Translations under genes and position numbers: made by a program
The notes under the pieces: generated by a model
Databases searched by the model: none
What the model was told of the DNA's origin: nothing
What the model saw: the letters and a program-made list of their open reading frames with translations, nothing else
Shown here: piece after piece, positions 37,408 to 47,364 of the stretch
Position numbering within the stretch: the stretch's first letter is position 1
How the letters are laid out: the number at the start of each line of letters is the position of its first letter
NCBI RefSeq assembly: GCF_019550795.1
Contig: NZ_CP080545.1
Span: 4,374,001-4,438,000 of the forward strand
Length of the DNA stretch: 64,000 nt
Direction: 5' to 3'
From: Paenibacillus sp. sptzw28
GTDB taxonomy: Bacteria > Bacillota > Bacilli > Paenibacillales > Paenibacillaceae

Positions 37408-38361
37408 TTAATATTCGCTGTTCAAATCTACCGCGCTGACGTCGGGGGCGTATCCCTGCACAAACTTCTTAAGGTTCTGGATAAAGATTTCAATGACGCG
37501 TTCGGTGTAAAATGTGGTGTTACCGGCGTTATGCGGCGTCATGATTACATTGTCCATCCTCCATAACGGATGGTCCGGGGGAAGAGGCTCCTGCTCAAAA
37601 ACGTCCAGTCCCGCCCCGGCTATCCCCCCGCTCTGCAGAGCCTCGATAAGCGCGCCGGTATCCGTCGTCTTCCCTCTGCCTATATTGATATAAAAGGCGG
37701 TGGTCTTCATCGCCGCGAACTGCTCTTCTCCCATCAAATGCTCTGTTTCATGCGTATAAGGCAGGCAGTTTACGACATAATCGCAATTTGACAGCATCTC
37801 ATTCAACCCGGCGATATCGTACATCGTATCAACCCATTGTTCGGGCCGGCCGGACCTGCGTACTCCCAAAACCGTCATATTGAACGCTTTGGCAAGCCTC
37901 GCCGTTTCCGAACCGATCGCACCTACGCCGAGTATTCCGATCGTCCGGCCATGAGCCTCGGCCATCATACCCGAATGTGCCCAATTTCCAGCGGACTGAT
38001 TGCGGATCGCAGTGTGAAGATGGCGGGTGAAACCGAGCAGCATCGCGAATATCGTCTCGGATATCGGATAAGGGTGTACGCCGCTGGCGCACGTCAGTGA
38101 TATCCCAAGCTGCCGGAACCGCTCCAGCGGAAGGCGGTCGACACCTGCTCCCCAGTTCTGCAGCCATTTTAGCTTCGACGTATCGCTCACGGCCAGCTCA
38201 CCTACGAGTTTGTTCCATCCCAATATTATTTCAGCGTCCTGAAGGTGCTCCTGCGCAGCCAGCCGGTCGCTGCCGTCAATAAACGTCCAGCCCGGCGCTG
38301 CCTCCTCAATTAACGTTATATCGCGGCTTTCCAAAGAATGAACCGCAACGATTTTCCTCAA
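37408..38361 (-). CDS. D-2-hydroxyacid dehydrogenase family protein
   Basis: A 317-residue NAD(P)-dependent oxidoreductase. The Rossmann loop GILGVGAIGSETARLAKA is near 142-159; catalytic Arg lies in NIGRGKTTD, Glu in DVFEQEPLPPDHPLW and His in MTPHNAGNT, the expected Arg-Glu-His triad order. Substrate cannot be assigned. TTG start with a GGGGGGAAA site. It follows comEC but is separated by 178 bp, so it may have its own promoter. It interrupts the comEC-holA neighbourhood seen in B. subtilis. Confidence 0.88.
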   Translation of the reverse strand: MRKIVAVHSLESRDITLIEEAAPGWTFIDGSDRLAAQEHLQDAEIILGWNKLVGELAVSDTSKLKWLQNWGAGVDRLPLERFRQLGISLTCASGVHPYPISETIFAMLLGFTRHLHTAIRNQSAGNWAHSGMMAEAHGRTIGILGVGAIGSETARLAKAFNMTVLGVRRSGRPEQWVDTMYDIAGLNEMLSNCDYVVNCLPYTHETEHLMGEEQFAAMKTTAFYINIGRGKTTDTGALIEALQSGGIAGAGLDVFEQEPLPPDHPLWRMDNVIMTPHNAGNTTFYTERVIEIFIQNLKKFVQGYAPDVSAVDLNSEY

Positions 38362-38539
38362 AACCGTTTCCCCCCGTAACTTATGATAAGAAGAGATGGC
38401 TGTCGCTTGGCACGAACCATTGGCGGATATCGCCTTCCAGATCCAAAAAAGGCTCGAAATCAGCTTCTCAGAAGTCTGACTCCAAGCCTCCGGGGACTAT
38501 GGCGGTTAAGCTGTACTATGTAGAAGTATTGAAATCGTA

Positions 38540-41311
38540 TCATCTGGTAATCGGGCTGTCAAACCTGTTCTGCGCACCTTGGCGCTTGCTTTTATCGCCC
38601 GTGAGCATATGTCTGACATACATTTTTTTCCCGGATGTAATCCGGAATTGAACTTCACCATTGAGATCGGTTCGTTTCACGTCCGCATTCGTCTGCTTCA
38701 GCCGCTCCAGCACCGCCGTGTTGGGATGACCGTAGAGGTTGGACCGGCCGACCGAAATGACCGCTGCCGCCGGATGCCAGTAGGAAAGCCACTCCGGTGT
38801 CGATGACGTTTTACTTCCATGATGAGAAACTTTAAGCACATCGACCGGTGAATGCTGCTGCTGCTTCGGCTGCTGACCAGGCTGGGCCTTCCGTGAAGCG
38901 AGATGAGAAAGTATGGCATGCTCTTCCGCTGCATCAGCATCCCCCGTCAGCAGAAATGTACGGGCGTAGAGATGTACGAGCATCGCGACACTCCGGCCGT
39001 TCTGTTCTTCGACTACGGGAACGGCTGCAGGGGCATTAGCGGCGGGCGGGCTTCCAATGATTTCGATAAGCGTCTCATCGTCCATTTTCCAGCTTAGCCC
39101 GGCGTCCGCACGGTAGAGGGGAATGCCCTGCTTCACAGCGCTCTCCAGAAGGGTCAGCGCATCGCCGGAAGGCTTCACGGTTCCGTTCCACAAAATTCTC
39201 TTGACCGGAATGCTTGATATAACGGCATTTAGCCCTTTAATATGGTCGCTGTCCAGGTGGGAGACGACAAGCAGATCAATTGCCTGAACGCCCCGCTGGA
39301 GCAGAAGCGGAACGACAACCTTGCGGCCGACCTCAAACGGATCGTTCCGCTCTCTCCACTGTTCACCCTGCTTACGAAAAACAACGGCACCTCCACCGTC
39401 GATCAGGATGTGTTTGCCGCGCGCCGTCCGGATATAGATCGCATCTCCCTGCCCGACATCGAGAAAGCTGACATAGGCGTCGCGATTGTTCCAATTTGGA
39501 TTGTAAGCCCACAGCACCGGTACGATCAGAGCAAGAATCATTCCGACCCCAATCATCCGGCGGTGTCTCATGTTGAAAGGGACGGCTGAATCGGGTCCGG
39601 TAATGAGAGGGTCAGGCTGCCCAATCCCGAGCCCAAGCGGCTGTGTTGGTAGTTCGGATTCAAAACTACCCGGTACTACAGAGAGTATATCCTTGCTGCC
39701 TGCTTGACTCGTGTGCAAATCCATATTCACCGATAGATCGGCTGGTTCCGTGAAGGAGCTGTTTTGTCTGCGTTGCAGAAGTAACAGACTAGTTCCGATC
39801 GCGGCATACATATACGCGAGCCACCAAAGCGAAGGCTTTGCCCAGATAAACCGGAAGCTTTGTATGCCGCTCAGCTTGAGCACAAAGCCGAAAGTAAGGT
39901 TGTTGGCCCACGCTGCAGCTGAAGCCGCCAGCGAGCCCGCAGGATGCCACAGCACGTCCAGCAGCAAAGAAGCGCCGCCGAGGGGCATCACGATAAAGCT
40001 GATGAATGGAACGAGCACAAAATTGGCGAGCAGCGAGAGCAGGTGAAACTGATTGAAATAATAGATTGTCAGAGGAAATGAAACCGCCTGGGCTACGACG
40101 GTAACGGCTGCCAAATCAAGCGCCGCCTTCCACCGCCTGCCGCCCCCGAATAATTTCCGTACAGGCGGCACGCCGAGAATAAGGCCGGCCGTCACCAGAA
40201 ACGACAGCTGAAAGCCGACGTCGCCGAGCAAATACGGATCCCATGCCAGCATCAGCAAAGCGGCGGCGGCAAGAAGATGAAGGCCGTCCTTCAGCTTATT
40301 GAGACGCGCCGCTGCGAGGCCGAGCATCGCCATGATTCCGGCGCGAATGACCGAGGGCGAGCCGCCTGCCAGCAGCACATAAAGCGGAACCGCGGCGATC
40401 ATGATGAGCAGCATGCGCTCGCGTGTCATGCGCAGCAGCTGCAGCAGGCCTCCGAGGACGTAGAGAAAAACGGCCACGTGCAGGCCCGATACCGCCAGGA
40501 TATGCGTGAGTCCAAGCTGCGAGAACCGGCGGAATTGTTCGGGGTCGAGGTCCTCGCGTATGCCGAGGACGAGCCCTTTCATGTACCCGGACTGCGCAGC
40601 CGGGTACAACACATCCATGCGCGAGCCGAGCGCCGCGCGTGCCGCATCGATGCGGCTGAGCAGCGAAGCCGCGCTGTAGCGCCGGCCCTCGCTTGATTGT
40701 ACGGCGGCGGCGCCGTCCGCCTTCAGCAGCCAGTGGATGCGCTGGCTGTGCAGGTAGCGGCGGTAATCGAAGCCGCCGAAGTTCGTTGCTTCAGCCGGCG
40801 GCGCGATTTCACCGGCCACGCGTACGCGCTCGCCGCGCCTCCATTTGGCGGCGACCGCCAGATCCGGCTCGGCTGCAAGCCGGACCTGCACGAGCATCCG
40901 CTCGTCAAGCTTACGCGGCCCCGGCTCACCCTTAATGCGGACGCTATCCGCCGTCACGCGGAACTGAACACGGTCTCCGTCGATCTCGACCGCGGAAACA
41001 ATAGTCCCTGCCGCTTCAGCTTCATACGATGCCGAACCGGCAGGGACAGCCGCCTCTGCGGCAGCCAGCAGCGCGGGGAGCGCCGTAACGTTTCGGTCAT
41101 CCGCCCACATACGCTCCCCCGCCGCGATGCCGAACGCGGCAAGGCATGCGGCGGCCATTGGCCACGTTCCCCTCCGCCACAGCAGAATCGCCAGCAGGAA
41201 GCCTGCAAGCGCGCCGCCTGCAAGCAGCGTCCCGCGGTTCGTCAGCCCCGCCGCTGCCGCGCTGCCAAGCAGCCAGCAGACCGTGAAGGCAACAATCGGT
41301 CTTGTTGTCAC
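38540..41311 (-). CDS. comEC: DNA internalization-related competence protein ComEC/Rec2
   Basis: Membrane channel for uptake of single-stranded DNA during transformation. N-terminal membrane helices and an OB-fold-like domain (VRVAGEIAPP) lead to the Competence domain with many helices (LTHILAVSGLHVAVFLYVLG is the family signature). The C-terminus is a metallo-beta-lactamase-like domain with SHLDSDHIKG and LLTGDADAAEE, and VSHHGSKTSSTPEWL. 923 residues, longer than the 776 of B. subtilis. GTG start with AAGGAGGAAC. Last gene of comEA-comEB-comEC. Confidence 0.94.
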   Translation of the reverse strand: MTTRPIVAFTVCWLLGSAAAAGLTNRGTLLAGGALAGFLLAILLWRRGTWPMAAACLAAFGIAAGERMWADDRNVTALPALLAAAEAAVPAGSASYEAEAAGTIVSAVEIDGDRVQFRVTADSVRIKGEPGPRKLDERMLVQVRLAAEPDLAVAAKWRRGERVRVAGEIAPPAEATNFGGFDYRRYLHSQRIHWLLKADGAAAVQSSEGRRYSAASLLSRIDAARAALGSRMDVLYPAAQSGYMKGLVLGIREDLDPEQFRRFSQLGLTHILAVSGLHVAVFLYVLGGLLQLLRMTRERMLLIMIAAVPLYVLLAGGSPSVIRAGIMAMLGLAAARLNKLKDGLHLLAAAALLMLAWDPYLLGDVGFQLSFLVTAGLILGVPPVRKLFGGGRRWKAALDLAAVTVVAQAVSFPLTIYYFNQFHLLSLLANFVLVPFISFIVMPLGGASLLLDVLWHPAGSLAASAAAWANNLTFGFVLKLSGIQSFRFIWAKPSLWWLAYMYAAIGTSLLLLQRRQNSSFTEPADLSVNMDLHTSQAGSKDILSVVPGSFESELPTQPLGLGIGQPDPLITGPDSAVPFNMRHRRMIGVGMILALIVPVLWAYNPNWNNRDAYVSFLDVGQGDAIYIRTARGKHILIDGGGAVVFRKQGEQWRERNDPFEVGRKVVVPLLLQRGVQAIDLLVVSHLDSDHIKGLNAVISSIPVKRILWNGTVKPSGDALTLLESAVKQGIPLYRADAGLSWKMDDETLIEIIGSPPAANAPAAVPVVEEQNGRSVAMLVHLYARTFLLTGDADAAEEHAILSHLASRKAQPGQQPKQQQHSPVDVLKVSHHGSKTSSTPEWLSYWHPAAAVISVGRSNLYGHPNTAVLERLKQTNADVKRTDLNGEVQFRITSGKKMYVRHMLTGDKSKRQGAQNRFDSPITR

Positions 41312-41335
41312 TGAGCCGTTCCTCCTTCAAATTGA

Positions 41336-41383
41336 ACAAAAAGAACCTCCGACGCGCCTCAGGCAGGCGCTTCGGAGGTTCTT
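41336..41383 (-). terminator. Hairpin terminator between comEB and comEC
   Basis: AAGAACCTCCGA pairs with TCGGAGGTTCTT, with an inner GCGCCT/AGGCGC stem (41341-41383). On the minus strand it is followed by TTTTTGTTC. A strong terminator here would uncouple comEC from comEB unless regulated or read through; comEC has a good ribosome site downstream. Confidence 0.85.
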
Positions 41384-41403
41384 CCCCCAATCGTTGCTAA
41401 TGC

Positions 41404-41934
41404 TTACGATATCACGTTCATTCCCGCTTGAGCGGGCGGCTCGTATTCCGCAAGAGTACGGAATATAATGCCTTTCTGCTCCATTAGGGAATTGACCTTC
41501 TCACTGTCCTTAGGGTAACTGCGATGGTAGACAATTTCCTTGATCCCGCTGTTGGCGAGCATGTTGGCACAGGTCCAGCAGGGCTGGTCCGTCACATAGA
41601 CGGTAGAGCCTTCACGGTCGATCCGGTCGGTAAAGAGCAGCAAATTTTGCTCTGCATGAATCGTACGGATACACCGCTGTTTCTTGACCATTTGCTCCTC
41701 CGCCTCGACGAGCTTCATTTCAAACTCTTCCACAATCATACAGCCAGCCTCCGAGCAATCCGCGACGCCCATCGGTGCCCCATTATATGCCGTGCCGAGG
41801 AGCTTCTTTCCCTGTACGAGCACTGAGCCGACATGCCTTCTTGGACAGCGGGAGCGCGTCGAGACCATATAGGCGATATCCATGAAATAAGTGTCCCAAT
41901 CTTTACGCTCGCCGTCTTGAGTTACCGTTACCAT
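41404..41934 (-). CDS. comEB: ComE operon protein 2, dCMP/deoxycytidylate deaminase family
   Basis: A 176-residue zinc deaminase. Zinc ligands are HAE (93-95) and PCWTC (C119, C122), the standard deaminase motif; further Cys/His residues upstream (CSEAGC) may bind a second zinc as in dCMP deaminases. It probably converts dCMP to dUMP; ComEB itself is not needed for transformation in B. subtilis. GGGAGAAG precedes the ATG. Confidence 0.94.
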   Translation of the reverse strand: MVTVTQDGERKDWDTYFMDIAYMVSTRSRCPRRHVGSVLVQGKKLLGTAYNGAPMGVADCSEAGCMIVEEFEMKLVEAEEQMVKKQRCIRTIHAEQNLLLFTDRIDREGSTVYVTDQPCWTCANMLANSGIKEIVYHRSYPKDSEKVNSLMEQKGIIFRTLAEYEPPAQAGMNVIS

Positions 41935-42156
41935 CGTCGTTCTTCTCCCTTTTCAATTGTGTGTCCTTGCTGCTGGCTGGCAGCAATCGCCTGGAAAGCG
42001 CCGCCGTTTATGCCGAATGCGAGGATCGCTCCCTGGCCTTTCGGCAAATATAATTATCCTGATTCATAAAATGAATGGCTGGGAAAACAAATGTAGCGTT
42101 CGTGGCCTTGCAGCAGCAAGAAAGCTTCCGGCCGCCGTTCATCCATTATCGCACAT

Positions 42157-42726
42157 TCACGGCCTGGCTACAATGGAGCCCCTTATTTTATCCAGAAGCT
42201 TCGGACCGATTCCCTTGACGCGAAGCAGATCATCGGCCGTTTGGAACCGCCCGTTTTTCTCACGGTCGGCCACAATCGTCTGCGCTTTAATTGCGCCAAT
42301 CCCCGGCAGAGCATCGAACTCCTGCGCATTTGCCCTGTTAATGTCGATCTTACCGTCCTCCGCAGAAGCTCCACCGGCTTTAACTGTCCCGGCCTCCTTC
42401 GAGGAACCATTTGCTCCTGTTATACCGCTTCGTTCCTCCGCCGCTCCGCTCGGCTCACTCCTGGCTGCTTCACCGCCAATAACGCGGCTCCCCGAACCGC
42501 TCTTAGTCTCCGGTGCTTTATTACCCGTTGAGTTAAAAGCATTTTGTTGTTCCTGCTGCGCCAACGGTTCGAGCGCTTGCTTTACCTGTTCGTTCATAGC
42601 AATCCAACCGGGCGGTTCGCTTGTTTCGGGCTGCCATATAGCAGCTGCAAACAGTACAAAGCCCAGCAAGAGCAAGCAGCCTGTTACCAGCCGGTGTGCC
42701 ACTAGGTAGCTTTTCATCGGTTTCAT
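42157..42726 (-). CDS. comEA: ComEA-like helix-hairpin-helix DNA-binding protein
   Basis: Membrane-anchored DNA receptor for transformation. A short N-terminus precedes one membrane helix (TGCLLLLGFVLFAAAIW, 15-31). The C-terminus has tandem helix-hairpin-helix motifs: KIDINRANAQEFDALPGIG and DDLLRVKGIGPKLLDKI. B. subtilis ComEA has an SLBB-type domain between; here I see only a Gly/Ser/Ala/Glu-rich linker of about 75 residues. 189 residues. AGGAGG lies 12 bases before the ATG. Divergent from comER, as in B. subtilis. Confidence 0.92.
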   Translation of the reverse strand: MKPMKSYLVAHRLVTGCLLLLGFVLFAAAIWQPETSEPPGWIAMNEQVKQALEPLAQQEQQNAFNSTGNKAPETKSGSGSRVIGGEAARSEPSGAAEERSGITGANGSSKEAGTVKAGGASAEDGKIDINRANAQEFDALPGIGAIKAQTIVADREKNGRFQTADDLLRVKGIGPKLLDKIRGSIVARP

Positions 42727-42878
42727 TATAGTGATATACCTCCTGACGTATTTCCACTACCTCATTCGAATATGAATTCCAATTTTTAGAACATCCTCCC
42801 CATTAACCGCAAATTTACGTCATGTTGGCCGTGCCGCCGCGCATAATGTAGTAAAAGCAGCTTTTAGGAGGGGTTACA

Positions 42879-43718
42879 ATGAATGTCGGATTTATCGGTA
42901 TCGGGAGTATGGGAAGCTTGCTTATCGATTCGTTTATTGGTTCGGGCGCACTCAAGCCGAAGCAAATTACAGCCAGCAACCGCACCTTCGCCAAGGCGGA
43001 GAAACTCGCCGACCGGCATCCCGGCTTGCTTGCGGTCCCTCTGAACTATCAAGCCGCGATTGGGCGGGATATTATTTTCCTCTGCGTAAAACCGCTGGAA
43101 TACAAACGTGTCATTGAAGAGCTCTGGGATGTACTGAAGCCTGAGCAGCTTGTCGTATCCATTACGAGCCCTGTCATGCTTTCACAGCTCGAGGACTGTT
43201 TGCCTTGCAAAATTGCAAAGGTCATTCCAAGCATCACCAATTATGTATGCTGCGGATCAACGTTATGCATGTACGGCAAACGGATGAACGAAGATGATAA
43301 AAACCGCTTGAACGGGCTGCTTTCGTTTATAAGCACTCCCCTTATGATTGACGAGCGGCACACCCGCATCGTCTCCGACCTGTCAAGCTGCGGGCCGGCT
43401 TTTATGGCCTTCGTCCTGCAGCGGTTTATCGATGCTGCGGTTGAAGAAACCGGTATTCCCCGGGAGGAAGCGGTAGTTATTGCGAGCACAATGTTTTACG
43501 GCACCGGGCAGTTGCTCACGGAAGGCGGCATGGAGCCGCAGCAGCTCCAGGCCAGAGTTGCGGTGCCGGGAGGCATTACCGCTAAAGCTCTAGCCCTCCT
43601 GGAACAAGAACTGGATGGTGTATTTAATGCCGTCATCCGGGCGACGCATGCCAAATATAATGAAGACCTGGAACGGGTAACGCTTTCTTTATACGGCAAA
43701 GAGGTGAACGGCACCTAA
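42879..43718 (+). CDS. comER: Late competence protein ComER (pyrroline-5-carboxylate reductase-like)
   Basis: A 279-residue ProC-family protein. The NAD(P) loop is GFIGIGSMGSLLIDSFI at the N-terminus; ITSPVMLSQLE, VIPSITNYVCCG and the signature region VAVPGGITAKALALLEQ near the C-terminus follow. Not required for competence in B. subtilis; implicated in biofilm and sporulation signalling. Position divergent from comEA is diagnostic. TAGGAGGGG precedes the ATG. Confidence 0.93.
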   Translation: MNVGFIGIGSMGSLLIDSFIGSGALKPKQITASNRTFAKAEKLADRHPGLLAVPLNYQAAIGRDIIFLCVKPLEYKRVIEELWDVLKPEQLVVSITSPVMLSQLEDCLPCKIAKVIPSITNYVCCGSTLCMYGKRMNEDDKNRLNGLLSFISTPLMIDERHTRIVSDLSSCGPAFMAFVLQRFIDAAVEETGIPREEAVVIASTMFYGTGQLLTEGGMEPQQLQARVAVPGGITAKALALLEQELDGVFNAVIRATHAKYNEDLERVTLSLYGKEVNGT

Positions 43719-43754
43719 CGCATGCTTTGCGTTAAGAAACCGCTCACCTCTTTT
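43700..43754 (+). terminator. Terminator after comER, perhaps bidirectional with leuS
   Basis: GAGGTGA (43701-43707) pairs with TCACCTC (43744-43750) with an inner TAACGC/GCGTTA stem, followed by TTTT. It begins inside the end of comER. The minus-strand side (after leuS) has only TTT. Confidence 0.75.
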
Positions 43755-43774
43755 GGTCCTTGGACAATCCGCCG

Positions 43775-46216
43775 TTAATTGGCTACGATATTGACAAGCT
43801 TGCCTTTGACCGTAATCACTTTGCGTATCGTTTTGCCTGCAATCGCTTCGGCCACTTTGTCCGATTGCTTCGCAAGCTTCTCCATTTCCGTCTCGTCCGT
43901 GTCTGCCGCGATCGATAGACGGTCCATAATTTTTCCGTTCACCTGGACCACGATTTCAACCTCTTGATCGATCGTCCAAGCTTCCTCAAAGGCAGGCCAC
44001 GCCGCATAGGTGATCGACTCGGAACTTCCCAGCTTCGACCAAAGCTCTTCCGCGATGTGCGGTGCAAGCGGCGAGAGCATTTGCACAAAATCAGCCATCG
44101 CTTCCTTCGGCAGCGTTTCCGCCTTATAGGCTTCATTGACAAAAATCATTAATTGGCTGATCGCCGTATTAAAGCGCAGGTTTTCGTAGTCATCGGTCAC
44201 TTTCTTGATGGTCCGGTGCCACGTTCGCTTGAACGCCTCTGAAGCGTCAACATCTCCGATTTTCGCGCTGAGCGCTCCGTCTTCGCCGACAACCAGCCTC
44301 CATACGCGGCTGAGGAAGCGGTACATGCCTTCTACGCCATTCGTGTTCCACGGCTTGGTCGCCTCAAGCGGGCCCATGAACATCTCATACATCCGCAGCG
44401 TATCCGCTCCATACTCCCCGACAATATCGTCGGGGTTGATGACGTTACCGCGTGATTTGCTCATTTTTTCATTATTCGTACCGAGAATCATCCCTTGATT
44501 CACAAGCTTATGGAACGGTTCCTTGGTCGCCACTACGCCAAGATCGTATAGTACCTTGTGCCAGAAACGGGCATACAGCAGGTGAAGCACCGCATGCTCC
44601 GCACCGCCGATATACAAGTCGACAGGCAGCCATTCCGCCTGCTTTTCCTTCGAACAAATCTCATTCTCATTGTGCGGATCTATGAACCGCAGGTAATACC
44701 AGCAGCTTCCTGCCCACTGCGGCATCGTGTTCGTTTCGCGGCGGGCCTTCAACCCAGTCTCCGGATCTACGGTTTCCACCCATTCCGTCACATTTGCAAG
44801 CGGAGACTCGCCCGTACCGGAGGGTTTGATCTGTTCGACATCAGGCAGCAGCAGCGGGAGCTGATCGTCCGGTACCGGCTTCATCGTGCCATCCTCCAGA
44901 TGGAGTATCGGAATCGGCTCGCCCCAATAGCGCTGGCGGCTGAAGAGCCAATCGCGCAGGCGGTACGTCACCTTCCCTTTACCTTTGCCTGATGCCTCCA
45001 GTGATTCAATCATCCGTGAAATTGCCTCTTCATTATTCAGGCCGTCCAGAAAACCGGAGTTGATATGCGGACCGTCGCCTGCGAACGCTTCTTCCGCAAC
45101 ATTACCGCCCTGTACCACCTCGATAATAGGCAAATCAAACTGCTTGGCGAATTCCCAGTCGCGCTGATCGTGACCCGGCACCGCCATAATTGCGCCTGTT
45201 CCGTACCCGGCGAGCACATAGTCGGCAATCCAGATCGGCACTTTTGCGCCGCTGACGGGATTGACCGCGTAAGCTCCTGTGAATACGCCGGTCTTGTCTT
45301 TTGCAAGGTCAGTTCTTTCCAAATCGCTTTTACGGGCTGCCGCTTCCTGATACGCTTCCACTGCAGCCTTCTGCTGCGCGGATGCAATGCGGGCAACAAG
45401 CTCATGCTCGGGAGCCAGCACGCAGTACGTGGCACCGAACAGCGTATCGGGCCGCGTCGTAAACACAGCCAGCGCATCGTTATGACCTTCTATTTCAAAT
45501 GTCACTTCCGCGCCCGTTGATTTGCCGATCCAGTTACGCTGCATATCTTTGATGCTTTCCGACCAATCAAGCTCTTCAAGATCGTCCAGCAAACGTTCCG
45601 CGTATTCGGTAATCTTCAATACCCATTGGCGCATCGGTTTGCGGATAACCGGATGATTGCCGCGTTCGCTTAAACCGTTGATAACTTCTTCGTTGGCCAG
45701 CACCGTGCCCAGGGCCGGACACCAGTTTACCGGAACTTCCGCTACATAAGCCAGGCCTTTGTTGTACAGCTGGATAAAAATCCACTGTGTCCATTTATAA
45801 TAGTCCGGATCGGTCGTGCTGAACTCGCGGTCCCAATCATACGAGAAACCGAGCGATTTGATCTGGCGGCGGAAGTTGTTAATGTTCTTCACCGTTATAT
45901 CGCGCGGATGCTCACCAGTATCAAGCGCATGCTGCTCGGCAGGTAAACCGAACGCGTCCCAGCCCATCGGATGAAGCACATTGAAGCCGCGCATCCTTTT
46001 ATACCGGGATACGATATCAGTGGCCGTATAGCCCTCCGGGTGGCCTACGTGCAGCCCTGCGCCAGACGGGTACGGAAACATATCCAGCGCGTAAAACTTC
46101 GGTTTTCCCGCGTCTTCAGTGGTCTTGAATGTCTTGTTATCATCCCAGTACGTCTGCCATTTCGGCTCGATAACAAGAGGGTTGTAGCCTTGCTGCTCCT
46201 GGCGTTCCTGTGCCAT
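43775..46216 (-). CDS. leuS: Leucine--tRNA ligase
   Basis: Class I aminoacyl-tRNA synthetase of 813 residues. [17 protein letters not shown] holds the HIGH signature (HVGH, 56-59); [17 protein letters not shown] holds KMSKS. The editing domain is between ([30 protein letters not shown]). The ATG at 46216 is chosen because GGGAGG is 8 bases upstream; the ATG two codons earlier is too near. The upstream T-box leader controls it. Confidence 0.97.
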   Translation of the reverse strand: MAQERQEQQGYNPLVIEPKWQTYWDDNKTFKTTEDAGKPKFYALDMFPYPSGAGLHVGHPEGYTATDIVSRYKRMRGFNVLHPMGWDAFGLPAEQHALDTGEHPRDITVKNINNFRRQIKSLGFSYDWDREFSTTDPDYYKWTQWIFIQLYNKGLAYVAEVPVNWCPALGTVLANEEVINGLSERGNHPVIRKPMRQWVLKITEYAERLLDDLEELDWSESIKDMQRNWIGKSTGAEVTFEIEGHNDALAVFTTRPDTLFGATYCVLAPEHELVARIASAQQKAAVEAYQEAAARKSDLERTDLAKDKTGVFTGAYAVNPVSGAKVPIWIADYVLAGYGTGAIMAVPGHDQRDWEFAKQFDLPIIEVVQGGNVAEEAFAGDGPHINSGFLDGLNNEEAISRMIESLEASGKGKGKVTYRLRDWLFSRQRYWGEPIPILHLEDGTMKPVPDDQLPLLLPDVEQIKPSGTGESPLANVTEWVETVDPETGLKARRETNTMPQWAGSCWYYLRFIDPHNENEICSKEKQAEWLPVDLYIGGAEHAVLHLLYARFWHKVLYDLGVVATKEPFHKLVNQGMILGTNNEKMSKSRGNVINPDDIVGEYGADTLRMYEMFMGPLEATKPWNTNGVEGMYRFLSRVWRLVVGEDGALSAKIGDVDASEAFKRTWHRTIKKVTDDYENLRFNTAISQLMIFVNEAYKAETLPKEAMADFVQMLSPLAPHIAEELWSKLGSSESITYAAWPAFEEAWTIDQEVEIVVQVNGKIMDRLSIAADTDETEMEKLAKQSDKVAEAIAGKTIRKVITVKGKLVNIVAN

Positions 46217-46239
46217 AATCATTGCCTCCCAATTTCGCT

Positions 46240-46526
46240 AAAAAACCTCCCATCCCCAGCGTAAACGCTAGGGACGAGAGGTTAGATTTCCCGTGGTACC
46301 ACCCTAGTTAACAGCCTGCATGCTTTGCCGCTGCTCACTCTAAACCCTTAACGCGGGCGAGACGGCGCGCTTCGCCGGGAAATCCGGATCGCACGCAGCT
46401 CCAAGGCGAGTTCGCTTCCACACTGCACCGGCTTGCACCAACCGCCGGCTCTCTGCTCCCAGTGAAGGTAAACTACTGCTCCTTGTCGACGCCATACTAT
46501 AACTATTCTCATACATAAAAATGGTT
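46240..46526 (-). promoter_or_regulatory. T-box riboswitch (leucine specific) of leuS
   Basis: The minus strand carries the T-box bulge sequence AGGGTGGTACCACGG (complement at about 46291-46305). Downstream, ACCTCTC and GGGAGGT arms with a TCCCTAGC/GCTGGGGA inner stem form a terminator (46244-46282) with a TTTTTT run (46240-46245). Upstream, stem I has GAACTCGCC, in which CTC (46408-46410) is the likely leucine specifier; AGTA and GAGA-type stem I features are present. Uncharged leucine tRNA would favour the antiterminator and raise leuS expression. Confidence 0.92.
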
Positions 46527-46532
46527 ATTTCG

Positions 46533-46561
46533 ATTATAAATAGCCGGATACCTTATGTCAA
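46533..46561 (-). promoter_or_regulatory. Sigma-A promoter of the leuS T-box transcript
   Basis: On the minus strand TTGACA (46556-46561), 17-bp spacer, TATAAT (46533-46538), both perfect. It lies just upstream of the T-box leader and 33 bp after the end of yqeM. Confidence 0.88.
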
Positions 46562-46593
46562 GAGCATAGCGATGCAGCGGATTACATGCAGCG

Positions 46594-47364
46594 TCATTTT
46601 ACAGCGGCAAAAAAAAGCCTTTCCGATTTGTTATCCGGTAATTCCAGCTTGAAATCGGCAAATGCTTCCACCTTGGTGAACCCCGCTCTCGCCAGAGCTC
46701 CGCGAATCCAAACCGGCTCGTAGGCCCGCTGAACATGGACTTCTTCAATCCGGTTAAACCGCATATCCTGCTTCCCGTCACGTGCAAAAATCGTCAATCG
46801 GTGCTCGATTTCAAGGCGTTCCCTGTCCAGTTCGCAAGTCCAGATGTAAGCGACATCGCGCTCATCCAGTACAAAGGGCTGCTCTTCGGCATAACGCTTA
46901 AGAGTCACAGGAGCATGAACGTCAAATAAAAAAACGCCGCCGGGTTTCAATCCGCCGTATGTCGCCCGGAACGCAGCTTCCACGTCTTCTTCTTCGATCA
47001 AATAATTGATGCAGTCGCAGAAGGATATGACCGTGTCCACCTGTTCGGGCAGCTCCCAATCACGCATGTTTTGCTGAAGCCAGCGAATCGAGCCGGCATT
47101 GGAGCGGATCGCCTGCCGGGGCGATTCATCCCACTTGCTCTGTCCAATAGTGAGCATATCCGCAGAGAGGTCGATTCCGAAGACATGAAAACCGGATCGG
47201 GCCAACGGAATAGCGATGCTCCCGGTCCCGCAGCCCAGATCTACGACCGTCTTGGGCATACCGTAACGCTCCCAACACTCCCGCGCAAAGCGCAGCCAAT
47301 CGGGATATGGCATATCCTCCATAAGCCGATCGTAGACTGCGGCAAATTGCCGGTACGCGCACAT
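46594..47364 (-). CDS. yqeM: Class I SAM-dependent methyltransferase (YqeM)
   Basis: A 256-residue Rossmann methyltransferase. Start MCAYRQFAAVYDRLMEDMPY; cofactor motif VVDLGCGTGSIAIPLARSGF near 41-60 with GIDLSADML following. The gene order rsfS...yqeM and the N-terminus match B. subtilis YqeM. Substrate unknown. Its ATG overlaps the cvfB stop by one base (TAATG). Confidence 0.9.
   Translation of the reverse strand: MCAYRQFAAVYDRLMEDMPYPDWLRFARECWERYGMPKTVVDLGCGTGSIAIPLARSGFHVFGIDLSADMLTIGQSKWDESPRQAIRSNAGSIRWLQQNMRDWELPEQVDTVISFCDCINYLIEEEDVEAAFRATYGGLKPGGVFLFDVHAPVTLKRYAEEQPFVLDERDVAYIWTCELDRERLEIEHRLTIFARDGKQDMRFNRIEEVHVQRAYEPVWIRGALARAGFTKVEAFADFKLELPDNKSERLFFAAVK

Noticed and set aside
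37306..37566. 86-codon plus-strand ORF near the hydroxyacid dehydrogenase 3' end
   Set aside because: Crosses the terminator and is antisense to the gene; no start signal.
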